Below, piece after piece: positions 25,514 to 34,515 of a stretch of 64,000 nucleotides of DNA (its first letter is position 1; each line of letters begins with the position of its first letter). The DNA is from an uncultured Eubacteriales bacterium (lineage in GTDB: Bacteria > Bacillota > Clostridia > Oscillospirales > CAG-272). Location: the NCBI GenBank assembly GCA_934526185.1, contig CAKTAA010000003.1, positions 23,119 through 87,118 on the forward strand. The letters are read 5' to 3'. The position numbers and the translations under genes were made by a program. Below the pieces are notes generated by a model. It saw only the letters and a program-made list of their open reading frames with translations, did no database searches and was not told the DNA's origin.

Positions 25514-26176
25514 TTAGCAACCGACATACGGCGGCTTCTTTTCCGGGGAAAGAACTTTTTTTACCGTTCTTTCCGATAAAGAATAGTACCGAAGCAAAAG
25601 ACGGGCTGTGACCGTCGACAGCATTTCAAAATCCACAGCTCGGTTCAGCGTCACCGACTGAACATGCACAGCGTCGCTGAGAACGGTAAACAGAAGCGAA
25701 AGCGCTTCGCGTTCTCCCCGCGGCAGCTCCCGTACACCGGCGAGCACGAGCAGCTCCGCAAAGGAAGCCGAGTAGAATTGATACAGCTCACACAGTCTTT
25801 GCCGGACATAGGAATCCTCCCGATCCTTTACCAGCTTCCACAAATCGATGTAGACGGAAAGAATCTCGGGATGCGTACCGGAGCCCAATACAAAACCGCG
25901 GGCCAGATGCGCAAGTCTTTCGGAAGGTTCCGCAGTTTTTTTCATTTCCGTCCGCAGCGCCTCCACCCAACGTACTCCGGCCGCCGCCATGGTATCCATC
26001 AGCAGCTCCTTGTCGCCTTCCGGAAAAAGTTCTGCGAGAAGGTCGGAGCTCAGGCACGCTGCCCGCGAAAGATTTCCGAGTGTCAGACCGTCCGTTCCCC
26101 GCTCTCTCAGTATCTGCAATGCTATACGGGTTATTTTCTGTTTTCTGCTGTCCATCCGCCTCATAAAAGAATCCAT
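25514..26176 (-). CDS. TetR/AcrR-family transcriptional regulator
   Basis: Protein of 220 residues. The DNA-binding helix-turn-helix is at about 10-58 (RKQKITRIALQILRERGTDG and TLGNLSRAACLSSDLLAELF). The rest is the helical ligand-binding domain with SERLAHLARGFVL and FTVLSDAVHVQSVTLN. AAGGAGG precedes the ATG at 26176, slightly far. It is encoded inside the cluster and is the only clear regulator there, so it probably senses an intermediate or product and controls the operon promoter near 59 kb. A palindromic element overlaps that promoter's -10 box. Confidence 0.85.
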   Translation of the reverse strand: MDSFMRRMDSRKQKITRIALQILRERGTDGLTLGNLSRAACLSSDLLAELFPEGDKELLMDTMAAAGVRWVEALRTEMKKTAEPSERLAHLARGFVLGSGTHPEILSVYIDLWKLVKDREDSYVRQRLCELYQFYSASFAELLVLAGVRELPRGEREALSLLFTVLSDAVHVQSVTLNRAVDFEMLSTVTARLLLRYYSLSERTVKKVLSPEKKPPYVGC

Positions 26177-26260
26177 ACCTATGCAAAGACCTCCTTTTTG
26201 TTAACCGGGCGTACTTGAAAATGCCTGTTTTTTAATATCCCGGACAAACTGCCCCCAAAA

Positions 26261-27181
26261 TCACGGTTCATTCGAATTGAATTCCCGTCCGCACATCCAC
26301 CTGTCAAAAAAGCCGACGACAAGCGTATCATACGTCTTTCCCATCACAACGCGGTTTGTCAGATGATGCGCCTTTTCCACCGTTATCAGCTTCGCCGTTT
26401 TTGGGTTCAGAAGGCTGTGCGCGTACACGGCGTCCCTATAAGGTATAATGCGATCTGTTTTGCTGTGTATCAGCAGCGTCGGAAGCGCTCTCAGACGCTT
26501 CAATCTTTCAACGGTTCGCTTCTGCATCCTCGAAAATCCGGCAACATGCAGATACAGAAAGAGAAATACCCTTCTTTCAAGGGGATTTTCGACCTGTTTA
26601 TTGTTCAGAACATATCTGAAATAATCCCGGACGAAAATCATTGGACCGCTGTCCACGGCGACCGCGCGAAGCTCGGGCAGCTCGTCCGCCGCGCTGAAGG
26701 CAACGGTCGCTCCCATGGAAAACCCGATGGCACCGTATGGCTCCGGCATGCCGATTTCCCTGATTCTTCGGACAAACCGCTTCATATCGTCCTCCAGAGA
26801 ATAACGGATTCCCCGCCGGTCGCCGCTTCCGCCGTGATTGGGATAATCAAACGCCGCAACGGCGTACCCCGCTATCAGAAGCGGCTCTATATAGGAGTAT
26901 ACCGAGGTTTTGGAGCCTCCGAGATAATGACAGGCAATGATCGTGCCCTTTGCCTCACCGCGCGGAAAATACTGAATGGCCGCCAGCGAAAGGCCGTCCC
27001 GCGAAAAAAAGCGGAAACTGCGCGTTCGATAAGGAATATTCCGTATTTCCGTCGGTGCGGCTCTTTTGGGATGGCTCGTTTCTTTTACCAGACGGTATCC
27101 CCGAACAGCGCTCCGTACAGCAAAAGCAAGCATCCCCGCCGCGGCACACAGGACAGCCGTGTATAAAATTTTCTGGATCAT
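26261..27181 (-). CDS. Membrane-anchored alpha/beta hydrolase
   Basis: Protein of 306 residues with an N-terminal hydrophobic anchor (5-25, LYTAVLCAAAGMLAFAVRSA). The hydrolase core shows IIACHYLGGSK (oxyanion region), FDYPNHGGSGDRRG, nucleophile elbow AIGFSMGATVAF (Ser155), acid HSKTDRIIPYRDAV and His in EKAHHLTNRV. It overlaps the GGDEF-NHL gene by 4 nt. It could release an intermediate as a thioesterase-like enzyme or hydrolyse a lipid at the membrane. No dedicated thioesterase was found in the cluster, which makes this the best candidate for that role, by inference. Confidence 0.8.
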   Translation of the reverse strand: MIQKILYTAVLCAAAGMLAFAVRSAVRGYRLVKETSHPKRAAPTEIRNIPYRTRSFRFFSRDGLSLAAIQYFPRGEAKGTIIACHYLGGSKTSVYSYIEPLLIAGYAVAAFDYPNHGGSGDRRGIRYSLEDDMKRFVRRIREIGMPEPYGAIGFSMGATVAFSAADELPELRAVAVDSGPMIFVRDYFRYVLNNKQVENPLERRVFLFLYLHVAGFSRMQKRTVERLKRLRALPTLLIHSKTDRIIPYRDAVYAHSLLNPKTAKLITVEKAHHLTNRVVMGKTYDTLVVGFFDRWMCGREFNSNEP

Positions 27182-28734
27182 GACAGCACCACCCGTCTGA
27201 TTGCATTGTTCGCATAATCCGCGATATATAGATAATTTTTGTCGGCCGTCACGCCGGCGGGAATATGAAAGCAGGCTTCTCGCTCATTTTTCAGGCTGTC
27301 TGTATAGCCCGCTATTCCGCAGCCTGCTGCGGTTTCAACGATGTCTTTCTGTACATGCCAGCGCCGGATGCGGTGATTCAGGGCGTCCACGATATAGAGC
27401 CACTCCTCCGCGCTGTCCAGGCAAACCCAATATGGCCCGTTGAGATACGCATCCGCTCCTTTTCCGCCGTCTCCGCCGAAGCCCGCCTTTCCGCAGCCGC
27501 ATACCGTTTGGATTTTGCCTCCGTCCGCCAGATTCACGCGCCGGATACGGTTGTTACCGTAATCGGCGATATACAGCATATCGCCACTGCGTGACACGCA
27601 TAAGCCGTACGGCCTGTCCAGCGCCGCCTGACCGGCGTCTCCTCCGTCCCCGCTGAATCCGAATGCACCGCTGCCCGCAACGGTTTCTATCGTCCCCTCT
27701 TTGCTGATGCGGCGGACGACGTTGTTGCCGTAATCATTTATATATACATTTCCGACACAATCAGCCGCCACGCCTCCGGGCCTGTTCATTTTTGCACGCC
27801 GTGCTTCGCTGCCGTCACCGTCATAGCCGCTGATTCCGCTGCCCGCCAAAACGGAAGCCCGTCCGTCCCTGATTTGAAGGATTCTGTGATGTCCGGTATC
27901 CGCAATGTACATCACGCCGCTTCCGCCGATGCAGACACCGCTCGGCTTGCAAAGCGCCAGCTCCAGCGGATCCGGTCGGCATTCGCCCGCCTGAATCCCG
28001 TCTGTGAAACCTATCTCATTTAAGGTATTGCCGGCGGCTGTATACAGTTTTCCGCCGGTCACTCTGACAATTCTGTGATTTGAGCGGTCGGCAAAGAGCA
28101 GAGAACCGTCTCTGTCCACAGCCACGCCGTACGGCTCCGATATTGCCGCCCCAAACGCCCGCTCGCCGTCCCTTCCCCTTCCTTTCAGGGATCCGCCGAC
28201 AACGGTAGTGCATCTTCCCTCTCCGCAAAAAACCGTTATTTTATCCGGTTCCGCATATACAATTCGATTTCTACCCATTTTTTTCGCATTGAAAAGAGCG
28301 ATCTCCGTATGTTTCAGCAAGGTAAACAAGTCCGCAGCCTGATGGCTGCCGGCCACCCCCATACTGAAGGTTATCCGAACCTTTTCGTACGGGTATGCGC
28401 CGACAAATCTGGTGCGGCGCCATTCCTCACGCAAATTTTCAAGCCGTCGGCGGACCTCTTCCTGCTCTGTCTCCCAAAGGAGAAGCAGAAATTCATCTTC
28501 TCCGCTGTACGCAGCCGATAAACCATGGATTCCGGCAAGAAAGGCAGCCATGTGCCGCAGCGTCAGGTCTCCCTGTTCCGCCCCGATTTTTTCATTCAGA
28601 TTTGCAAAAAAATCAACATCCAGCAGAGCCGCCGTCATTCTTTTTTTGCCGGTGTATCCGCTCCGTATCCGTCTCTCAATCTCTTCCCGCGTCAAAATAC
28701 CCGGAATAGATATTTTTCTTTCATTTTCCGGCAT
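27178..28734 (-). CDS. GGDEF-like domain fused to NHL beta-propeller (second)
   Basis: Protein of 518 residues; the ATG at 28734 has GGAAAGGAT upstream, although the frame extends to 28803. The GGDEF-like domain (30-170) keeps LLDVDFFANLNEKIGAEQGD, the metal Asp pair and the guanine-pocket Asn/Asp, but the signature is SGEDEF (78-82). The propeller (200-515) has six clear blades, such as EPYGVAVDRDGSLLFADRSN, RPGGVAADCVGNVYINDYGN and RPYGLCVSRSGDMLYIADYG. Compared with the first fusion, opposite parts of the GGDEF site are kept, so the two may pair to form one composite site; that is speculative. Confidence 0.8.
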   Translation of the reverse strand: MPENERKISIPGILTREEIERRIRSGYTGKKRMTAALLDVDFFANLNEKIGAEQGDLTLRHMAAFLAGIHGLSAAYSGEDEFLLLLWETEQEEVRRRLENLREEWRRTRFVGAYPYEKVRITFSMGVAGSHQAADLFTLLKHTEIALFNAKKMGRNRIVYAEPDKITVFCGEGRCTTVVGGSLKGRGRDGERAFGAAISEPYGVAVDRDGSLLFADRSNHRIVRVTGGKLYTAAGNTLNEIGFTDGIQAGECRPDPLELALCKPSGVCIGGSGVMYIADTGHHRILQIRDGRASVLAGSGISGYDGDGSEARRAKMNRPGGVAADCVGNVYINDYGNNVVRRISKEGTIETVAGSGAFGFSGDGGDAGQAALDRPYGLCVSRSGDMLYIADYGNNRIRRVNLADGGKIQTVCGCGKAGFGGDGGKGADAYLNGPYWVCLDSAEEWLYIVDALNHRIRRWHVQKDIVETAAGCGIAGYTDSLKNEREACFHIPAGVTADKNYLYIADYANNAIRRVVLS

Positions 28735-28809
28735 GCATCTATCCTTTCCGCCATCCCCGCAGAACAGCATGTGAATACAGTCAGGCACTTCATCATTCGG
28801 CATGTCCTC

Positions 28810-29676
28810 TCACAGCAGGCGCAGATTTTCAAGCCTGCGCATCATATCCGGATCCCTCACCGTACGGAGCAGACTCCAGGCGGAAAATTTTACTGGAATG
28901 TCCCTGTTTACAATTTTTTTTGTATTTTTAAGCGTTTCCGCCGAAAGCTCGCTCAGCCTGTCGGCAAGCAGAAGTGCCTGTTCCGCCGCCTTTGCCGTGC
29001 CGGAAATCCTGCCGGTTATTCCCATACGGCTGGCCTCCTCCGCAGAGATTCGTTCGTTGGTCAGGCAGATTCTCTTTGCGGCCGCAGCTCCGCAGGACCG
29101 GCTGATAAGTGTCAGCGTACCGTCCCCCATCAGACCGCCGTACTGCGGATCCGGCAGCCAGAGCCATGTGTCGGGCGATGCCGTCCGAAAATCACATGCC
29201 ATGGCAATGGATACTGCCGAACCGATGACTGCGCCGGAAAGGGCAGCGATATAAATTTTACGGCTTTTCAGAATCGCCTTTATCAGACGATGAACCGATC
29301 TGACCGCCAGAAACACTTCTCTGCGGCATGAAAAACCGGCAGCAAGCGAACGCAAATCCAGACCGGAGGAAAAAATATCGGGAAGTCCGCTTTCCAGCAC
29401 GACGCAGGAGATACAGCTCTCCCGCTCGGCTTCCAGCAGTAAGCGGCGAAGCGTCTCCAAAAAGGAGCGGTCAAACGCATTTGCTGGCAGGCGCCGCCAC
29501 GTCAGTATCCGAACACGGCCCCGGGTTATTTTTTCTATTACCTTTTCGTCCATATCGATGACCATAGCTTTCGCTTTGCGAAAGCTTCCTTTCCTGAGGA
29601 ATCGGGACATGCTTGGCGGTTCAAATTCGCCAAACGCTTGTGAGAGTTTTATATAATCAAGCTTCGTGTTCTTCAC
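28810..29676 (-). CDS. Enoyl-CoA hydratase/isomerase (crotonase family)
   Basis: Up to 288 residues. The crotonase fold is recognised by ISCVVLESGLPDIFSSGLDL, the oxyanion segment IYIAALSGAVIGSAVSIAMA, CDFRTASPDTWLWLPDPQYG and AKRICLTNERISAEEASRMG. It probably hydrates or isomerises an enoyl thioester, next to the 2-hydroxyacyl-CoA dehydratase genes. The start is unclear: GTG at 29676 has no ribosome site; ATG at 29565 has AGGAAAGGA upstream but separated by a perfect hairpin. The crotonase homology begins close to the latter. Confidence 0.8.
   Translation of the reverse strand: MKNTKLDYIKLSQAFGEFEPPSMSRFLRKGSFRKAKAMVIDMDEKVIEKITRGRVRILTWRRLPANAFDRSFLETLRRLLLEAERESCISCVVLESGLPDIFSSGLDLRSLAAGFSCRREVFLAVRSVHRLIKAILKSRKIYIAALSGAVIGSAVSIAMACDFRTASPDTWLWLPDPQYGGLMGDGTLTLISRSCGAAAAKRICLTNERISAEEASRMGITGRISGTAKAAEQALLLADRLSELSAETLKNTKKIVNRDIPVKFSAWSLLRTVRDPDMMRRLENLRLL
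29566..29586 (-). repeat. Perfect 9-bp hairpin before an internal ATG
   Basis: AGCTTTCGC-TTT-GCGAAAGCT, ending directly before the ATG at 29565 and directly after an AGGAAAGGA motif. It could hide or position a start for the crotonase gene. Confidence 0.4.
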
Positions 29677-29818
29677 TTTTTAAGGAGCAGTATTCCGTCA
29701 TACGGCGTCATGAAAACCGGACGCCGCCGGATACTGTTTTACCGATTTTTCAAACGGACGGACAACCGTTCCGGATGGTACTGACGCCTCAGATTCCGCA
29801 GAATCTTCACCGTATCCG

Positions 29819-30973
29819 TTACAGCATTTCTCCCCCTGTCTCCCCGGCTTTTCTGCGTCCGCATTTTTCGATGAAGCGAAGCAGCGGTGTTTCATCAAAG
29901 GTTCCGGAAACGACATCTGCCGCGGCATGAAAAACCGGCAGCCCGGCGGTTTGAAGACGTCTGCGCATACCGGCCGCAGTACGCGGCAGAAAGGAACACC
30001 GCCGTTGAAGAAAATTGACCGCCGCACCCGCCCCGCTCTGTTTGATGACGGCAAGAATTCTTTCTTCGCGCCTTTCCTGACGATAAAAAATATTTTCTGT
30101 AACCGTTCGGGCCAAATCCTCATAAAACGCGGAGGCCGATATCTGTCCGCCGCCGAACATCCACATTTCCTCGAACACAAAGGCGCAGCCTGTTTTACTT
30201 TCAAGCCGGCGGAGAAGATTGTTGTCATACAGCGGCACAAGCCCCATCCAGAACAGGCGGTTGTCTCCGCAGGCATGCCTCCGCGGCCGGTCCCCCGCCT
30301 CCTGATTCAACGCCTGCATCACACAGAGCGCAGACGGACGACCGAGATCGTTTTCCACACAGAAAAGCTTCAGGCATAGACCACCCGGCAGAACACCCGG
30401 CTGCCGGAGGCGCCGCGCGTCAATATCTCTTTTCAGGCCGAGCGCACGGTTATAGAAGCCGGCAGTTTCTGACACCCCCTGCCGCTGCCCGAATCGGCGA
30501 AGCAGCCACTCTCCCAGCCCGCGCAGCTCGTCGGCTGACGGATTCCCGGAAACAACAAAAAGCGGTATACCATATTTTTTGTGCAGCGCCTTGCACAGCT
30601 CAACCGCTCCCGTACACGGATACTCCGTCGCTGCTTCAGCCGACGGTTTTGGGAGCAGTCCGGCTTCAATCAGGGAAAAAAAGGCTTGCTGGTAGGAGCA
30701 GGTTCCGTCTGGGAGCAGAGCATCCGAGTTACTGGGAATCAGACGCGCACCGGCACAAAGTCCTACGATTCTGTCGATATAAAGCACTTCCGCATCGACA
30801 AGCGCCGTAAGCGCAGACGGTATGTAATAGGTACACAATACATACGGACGCCCTTCGTAAATTTTCAGCAGCGTGTCTCTCTGTGACGCAAGGTAAACGG
30901 CCAGTGCACAGCCTTCCCCTGCCGCCGTGGCGTATCTGAGCATCATTTCCAGTCGCGTAAGAAGCTTATCCAT
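29819..30973 (-). CDS. 2-Hydroxyacyl-CoA dehydratase-like subunit (HgdB/BcrC family), A
   Basis: Protein of 384 residues of the 2-hydroxyglutaryl-CoA dehydratase/benzoyl-CoA reductase D-component family. Family signs are LVDAEVLYIDRIVGLCAGAR, LPDGTCSYQQAFFSLIEAGL, EYPCTGAVEL, and in the C-terminal half CGDNRLFWMGLVPLYDNNLL. Members bind a [4Fe-4S] cluster and use one low-potential electron for radical dehydration or ring reduction of a thioester. It overlaps the activator gene by 8 nt. Acting in a PKS/NRPS cluster is unusual. The substrate may be a CoA starter or extender; unproven. Confidence 0.85.
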   Translation of the reverse strand: MDKLLTRLEMMLRYATAAGEGCALAVYLASQRDTLLKIYEGRPYVLCTYYIPSALTALVDAEVLYIDRIVGLCAGARLIPSNSDALLPDGTCSYQQAFFSLIEAGLLPKPSAEAATEYPCTGAVELCKALHKKYGIPLFVVSGNPSADELRGLGEWLLRRFGQRQGVSETAGFYNRALGLKRDIDARRLRQPGVLPGGLCLKLFCVENDLGRPSALCVMQALNQEAGDRPRRHACGDNRLFWMGLVPLYDNNLLRRLESKTGCAFVFEEMWMFGGGQISASAFYEDLARTVTENIFYRQERREERILAVIKQSGAGAAVNFLQRRCSFLPRTAAGMRRRLQTAGLPVFHAAADVVSGTFDETPLLRFIEKCGRRKAGETGGEML

Positions 30974-31736
30974 AGCGCACCGCCATCACCGCCGCGCCCA
31001 GTGCCCCCGTTATCTGCGGCTCAAAGGGTATTTTCAGTGCCGGATATTTTTTGCAAAAGCAGTCGGCAACCGCGCCGTTTTTGGCCACGCCTCCCGTAAG
31101 CACCAAAGTGCAGCCGTCCGGAATGTTTCCGGCCAGTGCGAGAATGCGCCCTGCTATGGACTGACAGATTCCCGCAGCAATATCCTCGCGTCCGACACCC
31201 TTCGAGATGCCGGAGATTACCTCGCTCTCCGCAAATACCGTACAGGTACTGCTGATCGGATATGGCTTTTCCGCCCGCCTCGCACATTCGGAAAAAGCGT
31301 CAAGATCCATCTTCATCACGCCGGCCATCACTTCAAGAAAGCGCCCTGTCCCTGCCGCACACCGATCGTTCATGGCAAAGCTTTTAACTGTTCCGTCGTC
31401 AGACAGCCGAATAACCTTGCTGTCCTGTCCCCCGATATCGATAATGCACCCAGCATTCGGAAACAGGTACCGGACGCCCGCCGCATGACAGGTAATTTCC
31501 GTCAAACTGCGGGCGCCTTCAATATTGCCTCGGCCGTATCCGGTTCCGACAGTACCGCCTATCTCCCGCTCATCCACCCCTGCCCGTTCGCAAAGGCGGC
31601 GCGTAAGCTCACGCGCAGTCTGCGCATGGCTGTATCCGCTTGATTGTGTGAGATAGGATACAGGACGCCCCGCACTGTCCGTCAATACGGCATTTGCGGA
31701 AACGGAACCAATATCGATTCCCAAATAGTACTTCAT
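30966..31736 (-). CDS. 2-Hydroxyacyl-CoA dehydratase activator ATPase (HgdC/BadF family)
   Basis: ATPase of 256 residues that injects a single electron into its dehydratase partner. It has the ASKHA fold: YYLGIDIGSVSANAVL (phosphate 1), CIIDIGGQDSKVI, LVLTGGVAKNGAV. The two cluster cysteines are Cys126 in NDRCAAGTGRF and Cys165 in ISSTCTVFAESEV, which in the HgdC dimer hold one bridging [4Fe-4S] cluster. Length is typical. It sits between two dehydratase subunits with overlapping ends on both sides, so the trio is one complex system and is oxygen-sensitive. Confidence 0.93.
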   Translation of the reverse strand: MKYYLGIDIGSVSANAVLTDSAGRPVSYLTQSSGYSHAQTARELTRRLCERAGVDEREIGGTVGTGYGRGNIEGARSLTEITCHAAGVRYLFPNAGCIIDIGGQDSKVIRLSDDGTVKSFAMNDRCAAGTGRFLEVMAGVMKMDLDAFSECARRAEKPYPISSTCTVFAESEVISGISKGVGREDIAAGICQSIAGRILALAGNIPDGCTLVLTGGVAKNGAVADCFCKKYPALKIPFEPQITGALGAAVMAVRYG

Positions 31737-32935
31737 AACCGATTCTCCAGACTTTCTGAAAATGCGTCCATGCGGAGCTTCATCTGCTGTGCCGAAACGC
31801 CTCCCGGATCGATGCAGTCGCCGTACAGCTCAAGACAGGGCAAGCCCTGCCGTACGCAAAGCTCTTTCAGTTCCCATGCCGCGCCCGGTATGGCACGGCA
31901 TCCCTGATGCATGAAGATGACTGCGGCCTCTATGTTCATCTCGCGTATGATTTTATTGTAAAGCGTCGGTTTGCCGCCTGAATGACCGAGAAGAAAGTGT
32001 GACATTACCTTCTGTGCAATTGAAGAGAGCGGACGCCTCTCGTCAAGCGGCTCCCAATAGATATATCCGGTCATGTCAAATGCGACGGCACATTTGAGCG
32101 TCTGCTCAAAATATCGGAGAAGCTCCCCCGAAAACAGCGGTGCGAAGTGTACCCACAGCAGTCTGTGGTACTTTCCGGGCATCGGCACCCGGCTCTCCAG
32201 CTCCTCCCTGTACGCCCGCGCAATACGGGCTCCTTCGGCGGAACCAAGCAGAAAGGTCAAGCCGAACAGATTGCGCAGCGCCAAATTGCCGCAAAAAAGA
32301 AGATTTTGGCTCCGCATACAGTTTGCGCGTACAAGCTCGTCTCTCGCTTCGTTTGAAAGATGCACGGCTTCCTCCAGCTCCGCGCGTCCAAAGCTCCTGC
32401 CCATTCTTCTCAGAAAAAAGCCGCACAGCTTCGCAAGCCTTTTCCGCATCAGCCGTCTGTTCTCCGGCGTATCAAGATACGGCACTTCCAAGAGAAACAC
32501 CTCGGTTCCGTGCCGCTCCCGCAGATACCGCGCCATCGCTGTTCCGCCGTCACATATATGCGAGGAAAGAACCGCCGTTTTCGGCGGAGGCAGCATGCCG
32601 CTCTCCAGAGCCCCTATCACCGCCTTGTGATAGGAGCAGACACCCACAGGAAACCCCGCTGAGTGCGCGTATGCAATCTGACCGGCAGCCAGCCCCAGCG
32701 TCGACATCCAGCCCGACATAAGCTCTATGTGAACAGGAATGCATCCGGCGGCATACAGCAGCTCTGTCGGCATGACCATATTGGTCCAAACAACGGACTC
32801 CGTTTTTTTCCACACCGTGTCGGAAAACAGTCTGCTCTGATAGCTGACGAGCAGGCGCGCGGCATTCAGCTCCATCTGTGCGGAGGCGCCTCCCGCCAGC
32901 CGCATCCGCTGTCTCCATATTTCTGCGGTCGTCAC
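31733..32935 (-). CDS. 2-Hydroxyacyl-CoA dehydratase-like subunit, B
   Basis: Protein of 400 residues. The GTG at 32935 was chosen because AAAGAGGA lies just upstream. Family segments are clear: VVWTNMVMPTELLYAAGCIP, VGVCSYHKAVIGALESGMLP, LSSHICDGGTAMARYLRERH, VFLLEVPYLDT and, near the end, IFMHQGCRAIPGA. The conserved cysteines (CSYHK, CDG, QGC) fit the [4Fe-4S] ligands. It overlaps the activator gene by 4 nt. Of the three related proteins here it looks closest to canonical family members. Confidence 0.9.
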   Translation of the reverse strand: MTTAEIWRQRMRLAGGASAQMELNAARLLVSYQSRLFSDTVWKKTESVVWTNMVMPTELLYAAGCIPVHIELMSGWMSTLGLAAGQIAYAHSAGFPVGVCSYHKAVIGALESGMLPPPKTAVLSSHICDGGTAMARYLRERHGTEVFLLEVPYLDTPENRRLMRKRLAKLCGFFLRRMGRSFGRAELEEAVHLSNEARDELVRANCMRSQNLLFCGNLALRNLFGLTFLLGSAEGARIARAYREELESRVPMPGKYHRLLWVHFAPLFSGELLRYFEQTLKCAVAFDMTGYIYWEPLDERRPLSSIAQKVMSHFLLGHSGGKPTLYNKIIREMNIEAAVIFMHQGCRAIPGAAWELKELCVRQGLPCLELYGDCIDPGGVSAQQMKLRMDAFSESLENRL

Positions 32936-33115
32936 AACAGTCCTCTTTCTCCGGTTTCTCCGGCATTTTTTCCCGGTTGTATGTATGCAGCGTTTTGATC
33001 GTCCGGCAAACATCCAAGGCGGATAATTTTTGAAGCTTGTCTGTCCGAGCTTTTGCAGAAACGGCAGCTCTTTTTACAGCAGCAATTTATGCCCGGCTTT
33101 CTGCGATTTGAGCTT

Positions 33116-34084
33116 TTACGGCATCCCGCCGAATCGCAGACATTCCGCAAAGGCCTCCAGACGGAGACGGCTGTGTGCAGATATCCTCTGCGGAAACGAC
33201 TCCTCCAGCACCAAAAGTCTTTTTTCCTCGTTTTCACACAGCCGTGCGACAGCGGGTGCGGAAAACATACTGAAATCACAGTGTCTGGACACAATACAAA
33301 TGACAGCCCGGGCATTCCGGATTAGCTCTCTTGCGTACGCTTCATAAAAAAGCATCCGCGGGCAAGCGGGAGCTCTCCCGCCGTTCAGAACTGCGTCGCC
33401 GCGGTTCGTTTGAAAGCAGGTATTGAAAGCAAGCGTCTCTTCTCCGAAAAGCTTCCGCATCTCCTCCGCATAATTCTGCGGAAGAGCGGAGGCCAGCACG
33501 AGAATTTCTTTTCCGGAAAGCTTTTCGCCGCGGTTTTCGCAGGAAAAAAAACTGTACAGGCTCTGGTCCCCCGATATCCGGACACGAAAGGTTACCCGCT
33601 CCTTAGGCTGAATACCTTCTGCCGCACCCACAGGTCTTTGCGTTTTTCTAATCAGCAAACGCGGCTGTTTCCTGCATACTGTACCGTAATTTTCCGCCGT
33701 GCGGGGCGTGCGGCCGCCCGGCGTAGCTACGGAAAGCTCCTGTGGGATTCCGAATCTGCTCGCCAGAGAGTCAAACATTTCGGATGCATTTGTCATCGAC
33801 GCGTCATAGCCGGATACCTCCAGCATAAAAATAAAGATATCCGGAGCCAGCAGGCGGATTCTGTCATACAGCCGCTGGCTCCCGCTGCAGCAGTTGGTCA
33901 GAAGGACGCCGTCATATGCCGTAAAGTCAATTTTTTCGCCGTGGAGAACATAACCGCACAGATTCTGGGGAAATACGCCGTACTCCCGTCCCTCCGCGGC
34001 GTCAGAGGCGCAGATCATTTCGTATCCCATGCGGCGCAGCGTCCCGTGAGGGACAAAGGAGCAGAAATATAACAGTTTTGGCAT
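33116..34084 (-). CDS. 2-Hydroxyacyl-CoA dehydratase-like subunit, C (short)
   Basis: Protein of 322 residues starting MPKLLYFCSFVPHGTLRRMG, which matches the start of HgdA/HgdB-like proteins. Other matches are GVLLTNCCSGSQRLYDRIRL, ACPRMLFYEA and VLEESFPQRISAHSRLRLEA. It is shorter than the usual 380-480 residues and more diverged, and may be a third subunit or a paralogue with its own role. It is separated by 180 nt from subunit B and is the first gene after a 960-nt gap in the cluster. Confidence 0.75.
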   Translation of the reverse strand: MPKLLYFCSFVPHGTLRRMGYEMICASDAAEGREYGVFPQNLCGYVLHGEKIDFTAYDGVLLTNCCSGSQRLYDRIRLLAPDIFIFMLEVSGYDASMTNASEMFDSLASRFGIPQELSVATPGGRTPRTAENYGTVCRKQPRLLIRKTQRPVGAAEGIQPKERVTFRVRISGDQSLYSFFSCENRGEKLSGKEILVLASALPQNYAEEMRKLFGEETLAFNTCFQTNRGDAVLNGGRAPACPRMLFYEAYARELIRNARAVICIVSRHCDFSMFSAPAVARLCENEEKRLLVLEESFPQRISAHSRLRLEAFAECLRFGGMP

Positions 34085-34301
34085 CGGCGTTTTCCTCTCA
34101 TTAAAATTTCACTTACGGAGCTGTCTCTTGTGTTTCTGCGCTTTCTGATAAAGTCCGCATTTCCCTGTTTAAAATCAGGTTGAAAAATGATGCTGCCAAT
34201 GGTATACCGTACATAGCAGACTAAACGGCTGAACTTCAAGATGAGGAAATCTCACGCCGAATGATGTGAAATTTCCGTTCGTATAGAAGCAGGACTGGTC
34301 C

Positions 34302-34408
34302 GACGCAGCGTTTCTCGCCGCGTAAGTCAGTACAGGTTTCAATCATGTTCAAGTTTTGCGACCGAAGGGGAGCAAAATCTTGTAGACGCAGCGTTTCTCG
34401 CTGCGTAA
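34302..34408 (+). repeat. Two direct copies of a short hairpin repeat
   Basis: A 24-nt element GACGCAGCGTTTCTCGC(C/T)GCG followed by TAA occurs at 34302-34325 and 34385-34408. In the second copy CGCAGCG and CGCTGCG form a 7-bp stem. They lie in the only long gene-free gap of the cluster (34085-35045), together with a broken acetyltransferase gene. Confidence 0.5.
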
Positions 34409-34515
34409 ACGTTCAGTCAAAATCCGCAACGGAAAGAAATGAAAAATACAGTACACGGGAAATTGGTAGGGTTATCGTACAGCAGCCCTCAAAAATACGG
34501 AGGATATACAGTCTC

